Source of the DNA: an uncultured Peptococcaceae bacterium
GTDB lineage: Bacteria; Bacillota; Peptococcia; Peptococcales; Peptococcaceae
Assembly: GCA_937976375.1 (NCBI GenBank)
Contig: CALJRU010000044.1
Coordinates: forward strand, 1-36,812
Length of the DNA: 36,812 nt
Reading direction: 5' to 3'
The notes beneath the pieces were generated by a model. The model was not told where the DNA came from and did not search any database. It saw only the letters and a program-made list of their open reading frames with translations. Positions 7,176-16,600 of this stretch are shown here, one piece after another; position 1 is the stretch's first letter; each line of letters begins with the position of its first letter. A program made the position numbers and the translations under genes.

Positions 7176-8981
7176 TTATTCTGCGCTTGGCGTTTTATCT
7201 TTTTCTTTGATATCGACTTTAATGTGTAATTCACGCAGCTGCTTGCGATCGACTGGAGATGGCGCATCGGCCATGAGATCGGCAGCATTTTGTGTCTTAG
7301 GGAAGGCAATGACGTCACGGATGGTGTCACGTTTTGCCATCAGCATCAGCATGCGGTCGATGCCGATTGCCAAACCACCATGTGGTGGCGCACCGTATTC
7401 AAATGCGTCAAGCAGCATGCTGAAACGTTCACGGTACACTTCTTCAGACAGGCCGAGCAGATCAAACATCTTTTCCTGCAGAGCACGATCATGGATACGG
7501 ATGCTGCCGCCGCCAAGTTCAACACCGTTGAGTACGATGTCATAAGCACGGGAGCGGATCTTATCCAGCTGATCGCCATATTTTTCAAGGTCTTCTTCGA
7601 TTGGTGCAGTGAATGGATGGTGCATAGCTGTGTAACGTTTTTCTTCGTCGCTCCATTCGAAGAGTGGGAATTCGGTCACCCACAAAAGGTTGAATTTATT
7701 TTCATCGATGAGGTTGCGTTTGCGTGCAAGTTCAAGACGCAGATGGCCCAAACTGTCGTTAACAATCTTGTGGCTGTCAGCGCCAAAGAAGATCACGTCG
7801 CCCACTTCTGCATTGGTGGCTTCGCAAATGGCTTTAACCATATCATCGCTGAGGAACTTGGTGATTGGGGACTTAATGCCGCCATCTGGCTGCATAACAA
7901 AATATGCCAAGCCTTTAGCGCCATAAATAGCCACATACTTGCCAAGCGCATCCAGCTCACGACGGCTGAGGTCAGCCATGCCTTTGGCATTGAGCGCCTT
8001 GACGGTGCCGCCATTTTCCAGCGCGGCATCAAAGACTTTGAAACCACAGCCGCCGCGAACAACATCGGACAGCTCGATAAGTTCCAAACCAAAGCGAGTA
8101 TCTGGCTTGTCAGAACCATAACGACTCATAGCTTCTGCCCAAGTCATGCGAGGCAGTGGCAGTGGAATGTCCACGCCGAGCACTTCTTTGAACGCATGGG
8201 CCACCATGTTTTCGGTCAGTTCCATGACTTCTTCTTCGTCTACAAAGCTCATTTCCAAGTCGAGCTGGGTAAATTCTGGCTGACGATCAGCACGCAGGTC
8301 TTCGTCGCGGAAGCAGCGCGCAATCTGGAAATATTTTTCCATGCCGCTGACCATCAAAAGCTGCTTGTACTGCTGTGGAGACTGTGGCAGTGCATAGAAA
8401 GAGCCTGCATTAAGACGGCTAGGCACCAAGAAGTCACGTGCCCCTTCTGGGGTGCTCTTCATGAGAATAGGGGTTTCAATTTCCCAGAAGCCACGTTCAT
8501 CGAGATAGTCACGCACACTCTTGAGCACCTGATGGCGCATCTGCAGGTTTTTCTGCATGATTGGACGGCGCAAATCAAGATAACGATATTTCAAGCGGAT
8601 ATTTTCATCAACATCTGTATCGTCAATCAGTGCATATGGAGGGGTCTTCGCTGCATTGTAAATGATCAGTTCAGTGGCAATCACATCGATCTGACCGGTG
8701 GCAAGCTTGTCATTTTCCATGCCTTCTGGGCGAGGACGCACGGTCCCGCGAACGCCCAGTACATATTCACTGCGCACGTGTTCTGCACGCGCAAAAACTT
8801 CTTCATCGCAGAGTTCTGGATTGACAGTAACCTGCACAATCCCGGAACGGTCACGCAAGTCGATGAAGATAACACCGCCATGGTCGCGGCGTTTCTGGAC
8901 CCAACCGGTAACAATGATTTCTTGATCGACATTGTCAAGAGAAAGCTGGGTGCAATAATGGGTTCTCTTTAACGGTAACAT
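7176..8981 (-). CDS. aspS: Aspartyl-tRNA synthetase
   Basis: Class II synthetase charging tRNA-Asp. An N-terminal OB anticodon-binding domain (TGWVQKRRDHGGVIFIDLRD, about residues 25-45) is followed by the catalytic core with motif 2 FRDEDLRADRQPEFTQLD and motif 3 GAPPHGGLAIGIDR. A bacterial-type GAD insertion lies between, at about residues 290-410. Length (601 aa) matches bacterial AspRS. The start follows the hisS stop by 9 nt with GAGG 7 nt upstream, forming the common hisS-aspS pair. Whether it is discriminating or also charges tRNA-Asn cannot be read from this window. Confidence 0.97.
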   Translation of the reverse strand: MLPLKRTHYCTQLSLDNVDQEIIVTGWVQKRRDHGGVIFIDLRDRSGIVQVTVNPELCDEEVFARAEHVRSEYVLGVRGTVRPRPEGMENDKLATGQIDVIATELIIYNAAKTPPYALIDDTDVDENIRLKYRYLDLRRPIMQKNLQMRHQVLKSVRDYLDERGFWEIETPILMKSTPEGARDFLVPSRLNAGSFYALPQSPQQYKQLLMVSGMEKYFQIARCFRDEDLRADRQPEFTQLDLEMSFVDEEEVMELTENMVAHAFKEVLGVDIPLPLPRMTWAEAMSRYGSDKPDTRFGLELIELSDVVRGGCGFKVFDAALENGGTVKALNAKGMADLSRRELDALGKYVAIYGAKGLAYFVMQPDGGIKSPITKFLSDDMVKAICEATNAEVGDVIFFGADSHKIVNDSLGHLRLELARKRNLIDENKFNLLWVTEFPLFEWSDEEKRYTAMHHPFTAPIEEDLEKYGDQLDKIRSRAYDIVLNGVELGGGSIRIHDRALQEKMFDLLGLSEEVYRERFSMLLDAFEYGAPPHGGLAIGIDRMLMLMAKRDTIRDVIAFPKTQNAADLMADAPSPVDRKQLRELHIKVDIKEKDKTPSAE

Positions 8982-8990
8982 ATTCTGGCC

Positions 8991-10244
8991 TCACTTTACG
9001 TAATTGATAACTTCTTCAAGGGGAACATTTTCCTGTGTGCTGTTGCGCATGTCACGCACTACAGCCACATTGTCCGCCAGTTCATCGTCGCCAACGATGA
9101 TGGTATAACGCGCATGATTCTTATCAGCAGCTTTCATTTGTGCCTTCATGCTCTTAGACAGATAATCGGTTTCAACGATCAGTCCCTGCTGACGCAGCGC
9201 GTGTGTCAGCTTGAAGCAGACTTCTTTTGCAGCATCACCGAGCGGTGCTACATAAACGTCGATGTCTTCTTTGACAGGCAGAGCGATGCCTTCTTCTTCC
9301 ACCGTCAAAAGCACACGTTCCATACCAGCAGCAAAGCCCATCCCTGGGATATCATCGCCGCCAACTTCGCTGACAAGCTTGTTGTAGCGACCGCCGCCGC
9401 AGATGGCATTTTGCTGACTGCCCACCTTATTCATAATAACTTCAAACGCTGTCTGAGTATAATAATCTAAGCCGCGCACGAGTGTGGTGTCGACTTCATA
9501 TTTAATGCCAACGCTTTCAAGATACGCGCAGACTTTTTCAAAATGAGCCTTGCAATCGTCGCAGGCGTATTCCAGCGTTGTTGGCGCATGCGCTGCCACA
9601 GCCTTGCAGCTTTCTTCTTTGCAGTCAAGGAGACGCAGTGGATTTTTCTCCAAACGTTCCAGACACGTTGGGCAAAGCTGATCCTTATACTGACTGAAAT
9701 AATCTTTCAGCGCTTGCTGATAGCGTGGACGGCAATGATCGCAGCCCACCGTATTGATCAGAACGCTCAGGCTTTGAAGCCCCAGCTTCGTAAACAGATC
9801 CACCGCAAAGCTGATGACTTCCGCATCAACCATTGGGTCCGCACTGCCAAGCACTTCGCAGCCAAATTGATGGAATTGGCGATAGCGCCCAGCCTGCGGC
9901 TGATCATAGCGGAACATTGGACCGGTATAATACAGTTTAACAGGCAGCGACTGTGCAAAAAGCTTGTTTTCCACAAACGCACGCACAGTGCCAGCTGTGC
10001 CTTCGGGACGCAGGGTCACATGGCGCAGGCCCTTATCTTCGAAAGAATACATTTCCTTTGAAACAATATCGGATGTTTCACCGACACTGCGCAAAAACAG
10101 TTCAGTGTGTTCAAAAATCGGGGTGCGGATCTCTTTGTAATGATATTTTTCAAAAAGATCGCGGATCAATCCCTCGAGATACTGCCACTTTTCTACCTCT
10201 CCTGGCAGAAAATCGTTGGTTCCTCTCGGTTTCGTTGTTAGCAT
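8991..10244 (-). CDS. hisS: Histidyl-tRNA synthetase
   Basis: Class II synthetase charging tRNA-His. The N-terminus PRGTNDFLP is typical; motif 2 is FRYDQPQAGRYRQFHQFGCE; the histidine-specific loop is LVRGLDYYTQTAFEV; motif 3 includes GMGFAAGMERVLL. The C-terminal anticodon domain covers about the last 90 residues. The ATG at 10244 is chosen over an upstream in-frame codon because GGAGG lies 7 nt before it and the next residues match the family start. Length is 417 aa. First gene of hisS-aspS; it has its own promoter and a short leader with a terminator-like hairpin. Confidence 0.96.
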   Translation of the reverse strand: MLTTKPRGTNDFLPGEVEKWQYLEGLIRDLFEKYHYKEIRTPIFEHTELFLRSVGETSDIVSKEMYSFEDKGLRHVTLRPEGTAGTVRAFVENKLFAQSLPVKLYYTGPMFRYDQPQAGRYRQFHQFGCEVLGSADPMVDAEVISFAVDLFTKLGLQSLSVLINTVGCDHCRPRYQQALKDYFSQYKDQLCPTCLERLEKNPLRLLDCKEESCKAVAAHAPTTLEYACDDCKAHFEKVCAYLESVGIKYEVDTTLVRGLDYYTQTAFEVIMNKVGSQQNAICGGGRYNKLVSEVGGDDIPGMGFAAGMERVLLTVEEEGIALPVKEDIDVYVAPLGDAAKEVCFKLTHALRQQGLIVETDYLSKSMKAQMKAADKNHARYTIIVGDDELADNVAVVRDMRNSTQENVPLEEVINYVK

Positions 10245-10268
10245 TTTCTTGCCTCCGTTTATACAGTG

Positions 10269-10294
10269 AAAAGTTCGTTGCTTCCACAACGAAC
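10269..10294 (-). terminator. Terminator-like hairpin in the hisS leader
   Basis: A perfect 8-bp stem (10273-10280 with 10287-10294) with a 6-nt loop and four Us on the minus strand, placed between the hisS promoter and its Shine-Dalgarno. It could attenuate hisS, or terminate readthrough from the hydrolase gene upstream. No T-box consensus is present and the leader is only about 65-70 nt. Confidence 0.6.
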
Positions 10295-10318
10295 CTTTGC
10301 TCACTAAGATATATAAAA

Positions 10319-10347
10319 ATTGTATCGAAGGGCTCGCCCTTTGTCAA
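10319..10347 (-). promoter_or_regulatory. Promoter of hisS-aspS
   Basis: A perfect TTGACA (10342-10347), 17-nt spacer and TACAAT (10319-10324) on the minus strand. It begins 3 nt after the stop codon of the upstream hydrolase gene. The spacer contains a 6-bp inverted repeat (AAGGGC/GCCCTT), which may be an operator or chance. Confidence 0.88.
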
Positions 10348-10349
10348 CA

Positions 10350-10979
10350 CTAGGCTTGATAACGCATGTACGGATTGTGTGCACGTTCCCATGCCATCGT
10401 GCTCTTTGGACCATGCCCAGGGTAGACCACGCATTGGTCAGGAAGCGCCGCCAATTTCTGCTGGACGCTCATCAAAATGTCTTCGTAGCTGCCGCCTGGA
10501 AAATCGGTGCGGCCAATGGTGCCTTTGAACAAGGTGTCACCAGTGAACGCCACATCGGCCTTTTCCAGCCAGAGCACACATCCGCCTTTGGTATGACCTG
10601 GCGTATGTATAACGCGCAGCGGTTCATCGCCAAGCATTAGAACAGTGCCGTCATCAATGGTGTGATCCACCGTCACCGCTGGCGTAGTACCCTGACCAAG
10701 AAGACGACAAAGCGGTTCTCTCAGCCATTCTTCATCGTCAGCATGCAGATAAAATGGAATCCCATATTTTTCTTTCAGTTCTGCCACTGCACCAACATGA
10801 TCCCAATGTCCATGGGTGTTGACAATGAGCTGAGGCTGCAGTGATTCTTTTTCAATCATCGCAATAATATGCGCTGCTTCAGCACCAGGATCAACAATCA
10901 ATGCCTTCTTACTATTTTCATCATAAACGATGTAGCAATTTTCTTCCAATGGTCCTACGACCAACGTATTCAATTTCAT
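10350..10979 (-). CDS. Metallo-beta-lactamase-fold hydrolase (glyoxalase II-like)
   Basis: A 209-residue single-domain MBL hydrolase. The metal-binding motif THGHWDHVG (H-x-H-x-D-H, near residue 55), later HTPGHTKGG, the bridging Asp in FTGDTLF, and the final His in YPGHGP make a complete two-metal site. The compact size matches the YcbL/GloB-like group, which includes thioester hydrolases, but the substrate is not predictable. It is the last gene of the recJ-recQ/relA/dtd unit, starting 21 nt after dtd; no terminator separates it from the hisS promoter. Confidence 0.85.
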   Translation of the reverse strand: MKLNTLVVGPLEENCYIVYDENSKKALIVDPGAEAAHIIAMIEKESLQPQLIVNTHGHWDHVGAVAELKEKYGIPFYLHADDEEWLREPLCRLLGQGTTPAVTVDHTIDDGTVLMLGDEPLRVIHTPGHTKGGCVLWLEKADVAFTGDTLFKGTIGRTDFPGGSYEDILMSVQQKLAALPDQCVVYPGHGPKSTMAWERAHNPYMRYQA

Positions 10980-11000
10980 AGCGTTGCTGTCCTCGTTTTC

Positions 11001-11450
11001 TCAAAATTGTTTTGTCGAATCCAGAAGCATGGTCACTGGTCCATCGTTGACCAATGACACTTCCATATGCGCTTGAAAGCGCCCGGTTTCGACGTTCATT
11101 CCCTGCGCGCGCAGGGCTTCATTAAAAGCTTCGTAGAGTGCATTTCCTTGATCTGCACCAGCAGCCTCTGTGAAAGATGGGCGTCGGCCACGGCGGCAAT
11201 CTCCAAACAAGGTAAACTGAGACACACTAAGGATGCTGCCGCCGACATCCTGCACCGACAGATTCATCTTATCGTCAGCATCTTCAAAAATACGCAGCCC
11301 CGCAATCTTCTCCGCCAAATATTTGGCGTCTTTATCGGAGTCGTTGTGTGTCACACCGAGGAAGACCAGTAAGCCTCCATCGATGGCACCAACGCATTCT
11401 CCCTCTACTTCAACGCGGGCACTTTTCACCCGCTGTACCACTGCTCGCAT
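11001..11450 (-). CDS. dtd: D-aminoacyl-tRNA deacylase
   Basis: Hydrolyses D-aminoacyl-tRNAs (and glycine misacylated on tRNA-Ala), protecting translation from wrong amino acids. Family signatures are MRAVVQRVKSARVEV at the N-terminus, SQFTLFGDCRRGRRPSF in the middle and the cross-dimer NDGPVTMLLDS at the C-terminus. Length 149 aa is normal. The ATG at 11450 has GGAG 8 nt upstream and follows the relA stop by 16 nt; an upstream in-frame ATG would overlap relA and add 14 atypical residues. The relA-dtd order is common in Bacillota. Confidence 0.95.
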   Translation of the reverse strand: MRAVVQRVKSARVEVEGECVGAIDGGLLVFLGVTHNDSDKDAKYLAEKIAGLRIFEDADDKMNLSVQDVGGSILSVSQFTLFGDCRRGRRPSFTEAAGADQGNALYEAFNEALRAQGMNVETGRFQAHMEVSLVNDGPVTMLLDSTKQF

Positions 11451-11466
11451 GCCGCTGCTCCTCTCA

Positions 11467-13662
11467 TCAGTCACGCCGTACGGTGAATACATCCGGAATG
11501 GCGTTTATTTTTTCCATCACGATATTAAGTTCCTGTAAGTCGCTGACTTCTGCCGTGATTTCCATCAATGCCATGTGTTCTTTAACGCGTGATGTAATCG
11601 ACACAATATGCACATGGGAGTCGTTGATCAGCGCCATAACATCCGGCGTGATCTTTGGACGGTCAAGCGCCTCAACAAAGATTTGCACTTCATAGACAGA
11701 GTTTTCGTAGCCTTCCCAGTTGACATCGATTAGACGCGCACGATCTTTGTCGCTGAGGCTTTGAATGTTTTTACATTCACGGTGATGCACGGTGATGCCG
11801 CTGCCGCGCGTGATATAGCCAACAATTGGATCTCCTGGAACCGGCTTGCAGCAGTTGGCAAATTTGACATCCACATCGCCCATTCCCTGGATGGAAATGC
11901 CGCCAATGTTCTTTTTGCCTGGTCCGCGGCGGTTGCTCTTAGCATTCAGCTGTGCGTCAACTTCTTTGGCGCTGTCCTGGGTTTCCAATTCTGCCAGCAC
12001 AGCCTTAAATTCATCGCGCATGCGATTGACCACTTGCATCGCGCTGACCCCGCCGACCCCGATGCCGACATAGAGGTCATCACTGGTTTTATACCCCAGC
12101 TTACTGCAAATGCGGTTGATGTTGTCAACATTGAGGAACACCGATTCAGCACCAGCATGATGCGCTTTTACGTAATGTTCAAAAGCGTCCTTCCCAGCCT
12201 TCAGGTTTTCCTCACGTTTGTTCTTCTTGAGCCAAGCGCGAATCTTATTTTTCGCCTGCGGTGTTTTGACCAATTTCAGCCAGTTGCTGTTTGGTCCTCG
12301 GCTGTTCTTGGAACGCAGAATTTCCACGGTATCGCCTGTTTGCAATTCATAATCAAATGGTACAATTTTGCCATTGACTTTAGCGCCCACACACTGGTTC
12401 CCGATTTCTGTATGAACACGATAGGCGAAATCCAAAGGACTGGAGCCTGTTGGCAGCTCGTAGACTTCGCTTGCTGGCGAGAATACGAAGACACTGTCAC
12501 TAAACAATTCCAGCTTGATGTTATCCAGAAATTCCTTGCTGTCCACAGCATCCTGCTGCAATTCTTTGAGCTTCTGCAGCCAATCCAGCTGATTGGCATC
12601 TTTCGTCTTCTCACTGCCGCCATTTTGTTTGTACAGCCAATGGGCGGCAACCCCGTATTCTGCAATCTGATGCATTTCGAAGGTACGAATCTGAATCTCA
12701 AAACGTTCACCACGCGGCCCGATAACGGTGGTATGAAGCGATTGATACAAGTTTGGCTTTGGCATGGCAATATAGTCTTTGATGCGCCCTGGAACAGGCT
12801 TCCACAAAGAATGCACCAAGCCCAGCACAATATAACAATCCTGGACGGTGTTCACGAGCACGCGGATCGCGATCAGGTCATAGATCTCGTCAAGGTCTTT
12901 GTGCTTGTTGACCATCTTGCGATAGATGCTGTAAAAATGTTTAGGGCGGCCGCCAATCTCATATTCAAGATGCACCGCGTCCATTTCTCGTTTTAAGTCA
13001 CGGATGACTTCATCAATGTATTCCAAGCGCTCTTGACGCTTCATAGAGATACGCTCAACCAAGTCGTAGTAAATTTCCGGTTCCAAATAACGGAGCGAAA
13101 GATCTTCCAGTTCCCATTTGAGCTTGATAATCCCTAAACGGTCTGCCAATGGTGAATAAATCTCCAGTGTTTCCTGAGCGATGCGCTTTTGCTTCTCCGG
13201 AGACTGGAAACTCATGGTACGCATGTTGTGCAGACGGTCGGCCAATTTAATGATGATGACACGAATATCCTGGGCCATGGCCACAAACATTTTACGATAG
13301 CTTTCCAGCTGACGTTCCTCTTTGGAATGACACTGGATCTTATCGAGTTTGGTGACCCCTTCAACCAAAAAGGCCACTTCTTTATTAAATTTGCGTTCAA
13401 GATCAAGGCTGCTGCAGTCTGTGTCTTCCACCACATCATGCAAAAGCCCTGCTGCAATGGCATTGTCATCCATGCCCAAATCAGCAAGGATGATCGCAAC
13501 ATTCACCGGATGAATGATGTAAGGTTCACCGGATTTTCGGTACTGCCCATCATGCATCTCTCTCGCAAATTCATAGGCTTCTTCAATCATGACCGTATCC
13601 GACTGTGGGTTATTTTCTAAAACGACCTTAATCAGATCGTCGAATCCAACTTGATGACTCAT
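11467..13662 (-). CDS. relA: Bifunctional (p)ppGpp synthetase/hydrolase
   Basis: Long RSH protein of the stringent response. Domains in order: HD hydrolase (His near residue 52, HDVVEDT near 75) with conserved residues, so hydrolysis should be active; synthetase (GRPKHFYSIYRKM near 240, then YDLIAIRVLV); TGS (VFVFSPASEVYELPTGSSPLDFAY near 390); a zinc-finger/RIS region (CCKPVPGDPIVGYITRGSGITVHHREC near 575-605); and a C-terminal ACT domain (last 80 residues). Length 731 aa is standard. The start overlaps the stop of the RecJ-RecQ fusion gene by 4 nt (ATGA), so the two are translationally coupled. Confidence 0.96.
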   Translation of the reverse strand: MSHQVGFDDLIKVVLENNPQSDTVMIEEAYEFAREMHDGQYRKSGEPYIIHPVNVAIILADLGMDDNAIAAGLLHDVVEDTDCSSLDLERKFNKEVAFLVEGVTKLDKIQCHSKEERQLESYRKMFVAMAQDIRVIIIKLADRLHNMRTMSFQSPEKQKRIAQETLEIYSPLADRLGIIKLKWELEDLSLRYLEPEIYYDLVERISMKRQERLEYIDEVIRDLKREMDAVHLEYEIGGRPKHFYSIYRKMVNKHKDLDEIYDLIAIRVLVNTVQDCYIVLGLVHSLWKPVPGRIKDYIAMPKPNLYQSLHTTVIGPRGERFEIQIRTFEMHQIAEYGVAAHWLYKQNGGSEKTKDANQLDWLQKLKELQQDAVDSKEFLDNIKLELFSDSVFVFSPASEVYELPTGSSPLDFAYRVHTEIGNQCVGAKVNGKIVPFDYELQTGDTVEILRSKNSRGPNSNWLKLVKTPQAKNKIRAWLKKNKREENLKAGKDAFEHYVKAHHAGAESVFLNVDNINRICSKLGYKTSDDLYVGIGVGGVSAMQVVNRMRDEFKAVLAELETQDSAKEVDAQLNAKSNRRGPGKKNIGGISIQGMGDVDVKFANCCKPVPGDPIVGYITRGSGITVHHRECKNIQSLSDKDRARLIDVNWEGYENSVYEVQIFVEALDRPKITPDVMALINDSHVHIVSITSRVKEHMALMEITAEVSDLQELNIVMEKINAIPDVFTVRRD

Positions 13663-16600
13663 GGTTTCACCTCCCTACCATGCCAATTCGCAGGGCACAG
13701 TGCGCTGCGAATGATGTTCTCCAGCACACCGGTATCTTTTACAAAGGCAATCTTCTCGAACTGAGACAGCGCCCTAGCTTCACTGGTGCCTTCCAGAAAT
13801 GCTGCCGATTCCGTCAAGGCACGATGGGCTGGAGCTTTTTCAATTGTAATCGTCGTTTGCGTGTTATTGTTCTGCACATGCAGAAAATCAAGTTCTTCAA
13901 ATATCGTCAAAGCTTGTCGCCACTGATGTCTGCCAAAGCTCTCTGATAAAGCGCACAATCCATCTTCCAATTCATCCATCGGCGCCGTCAGCACATAATC
14001 ATGTGGTTTTGCCGCAGCCATTAGAAGCTGATACATTTTTCCCAACGTTTCGCGGGATGGCGCACGATCGCCAATAATCATCTCATTCAGCGCCAGGTCT
14101 TTTTCACTGTACAGCAAATGAACCTGACCCGGCTCGCCATCTCGTGCGCAGCGCCCAGACAACTGGTTAAACGCTTCCACTGAAAAGCAAGGATGATACA
14201 GCACCACATGACGGATGTCTGAAATATGCACGCCTTCACCAAAAGCTGGGGTCGCAAACAGCAAGCGAATCTCACCCTCTTTGAAGGCAGTCTCGATGGC
14301 ACGACGCGCCTCTCGTGGCAAACCGCCATGATAATAGGCCACCAACGGCCGTAATGTATAGGGAAGAATTTCCCGCAAACGCTGCGATAATCCGAAAGCC
14401 TGCTTGCGGCTGTTGACATAGCAAATGGTCTTTTCCGGATGCATAAAGAGTCTGTACAAATAGACCAGCTTCTTGTCAGTGTGTCGCGCATCGATAATAC
14501 GTAAATTATAGCGGATATGGTCGTCAATATAAAGACCTGCACCAGAAATAATTTCTTGAAATGCGTGTGCTTCCGTCGCTGGAACTGTAGCGGTCAAATA
14601 AGTCCACACCGCGAACGGATAAGCCTGCTTTAATGCACGTAATTTTTTATACGCCGGACGCTTATCCAGCATATGGTGGGCTTCGTCGAGGACGATTTGC
14701 CCCACACGCGCAGCGTGTGTCTGAAACAAATCCTGATGACGCACAAAAAATTCCGGCGTCAACAGCAACACGTCCACTTTATCATTGGCAAGCGCCGTCA
14801 TCAGTTCTTCGCGTTCATCTTTGGACAAATCACCATTGCCTTTGAAGATGCGATAGCCCAATGCACCCAGGTGATCACACAACGCCAGATACTGGTCCTG
14901 AATGAGTGCTTTCAGCGGTGAGATGACCAGTGTCATCTTATGATCCCGTCGTGCCAGCACACCAGCTGCAATTTGATAAATCAACGATTTTCCGCGTCCT
15001 GTCGGCATAATGACCGCCGTATCTTCATGCGCATCGATGATATTGGCGATGGCCGCTTCCTGAATCGGCAGCAGCGCACCATCTTCTACAAACGCATCGG
15101 TCAGCACATCCACCAGGGCGTCCTGAGGCAAGGCCGCCAATTCATCCCCGCCGCTTTCAGCAGCTTTCACGGCTTCTGCGGCGATGTCGCTCCGCACGAA
15201 AATGTTGACACCACGATGCTGCGCATCGTCACCAGTGATCTGTGACACTTCCGCATGATAAGTCGCACCAAGATCCATGAGCGGCGCCAGCTGCGCAGCG
15301 ATTTGCCGCGACAGATAGCCAATCTTGTCACCAGCTTCCGTTAAACAAGCGATGGCATTGCCATCCGCAGGATTGTTTGGTTCGCGCAAAAGTGCCAGCG
15401 ACGCACCTGCCGCCAGCTCGGCAATACGTTCCTGACGGTCGCCAAAACTCACGCCGCGCAATTTTGTATAGAAACGCGGACGATCAGCAATACCACTCAA
15501 CGCGCCATTTTCCAGATAGTTGGCGCCATTGGCCATGAAAGCGCGCATCATTGCAGGTTCTTCTGCCTGCCAGGATGGCATGATGTCTGTCACCTGCAGC
15601 TGCACGCCGCACACACCACGGAAACAATGTTCATGAATATGAAACGCAAAATCATATCGGTGCTTATCTGAAAACACGTAATTGCCTTGACGAAACGCAA
15701 TGGCAGGTACCATCTCACCAGCACGATCCTTAAATTGCAGCTGCAAATGGTCACCTTCCGCGCCCACTGGACGATGGCCAAAGCGCCACATATGCTCCAT
15801 TGCAAACAACGGCTCAGGATTTTCGCAGCCACATGGTTCTAACAGGCGCAGTGCTTCTTCCAATTCCTCGTTGGCATCATCAATGGTGATCACATCATCG
15901 ATCCAAAGAACATGATCGCTGATTTCTTCTTCATAAGCAGCTGTAACCTCAGCAAAAGCCGCCTTAAAAGCAGGCAGCTGCTCACGGGCTACACTCAAGC
16001 CCGCTGCCATTTCATGCCCGCCAAATTGAAGGATATGATCAGCCACCGCCGACAACCCTTCGTACATATGAAAGCCTGCTACACTGCGCGCCGACCCGGT
16101 ATAAACATCCGGCTTTTCCTGCGTGGTTGTCAGCACAATCGCCGGACAATGAAACTGTTCCACCAACCGCGAAGCAACAATGCCAATCACCCCAGGATGC
16201 CAGTTTTCGCCCACAGCAATGGCACAATTCATGCGCCCAGTCGCCTCTTCAAACTGTGCGATCGCTTCCTTGGTGATGCGCCGTTCCATTTCCTTACGCG
16301 TGTCATTATAATCCCGCACCGTTTCCGCCAAAATATTGACGTCTCCTTCTGGCTGTGGTGCAAACAAATCCAGAGCATCCTGTGTTTTGTCCAGTCTGCC
16401 GCAGGCATTGATACACGGTGCAATACGAAAAGCGATATCCGACGCCTTGACGACTTCATCACCGCACATGAGCTTTGCCAATGCAGCCAGGCCAGGGCGC
16501 GGCGATTCATTGATCAGGAGCAAGCCTTCCCGAACCAAAATGCGGTTATCATCCACCAGAGGCACAAGATCTGCCACGGTTGCTACCGCCACAAGATCCA

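Noticed and set aside
7290..8972. Long open frame (560 codons) on the plus strand opposite aspS
   Set aside because: Lies entirely antisense to a clear synthetase, has no family motifs or Shine-Dalgarno, and is rich in Phe, His and Asn as expected for a mirror frame of biased codons.
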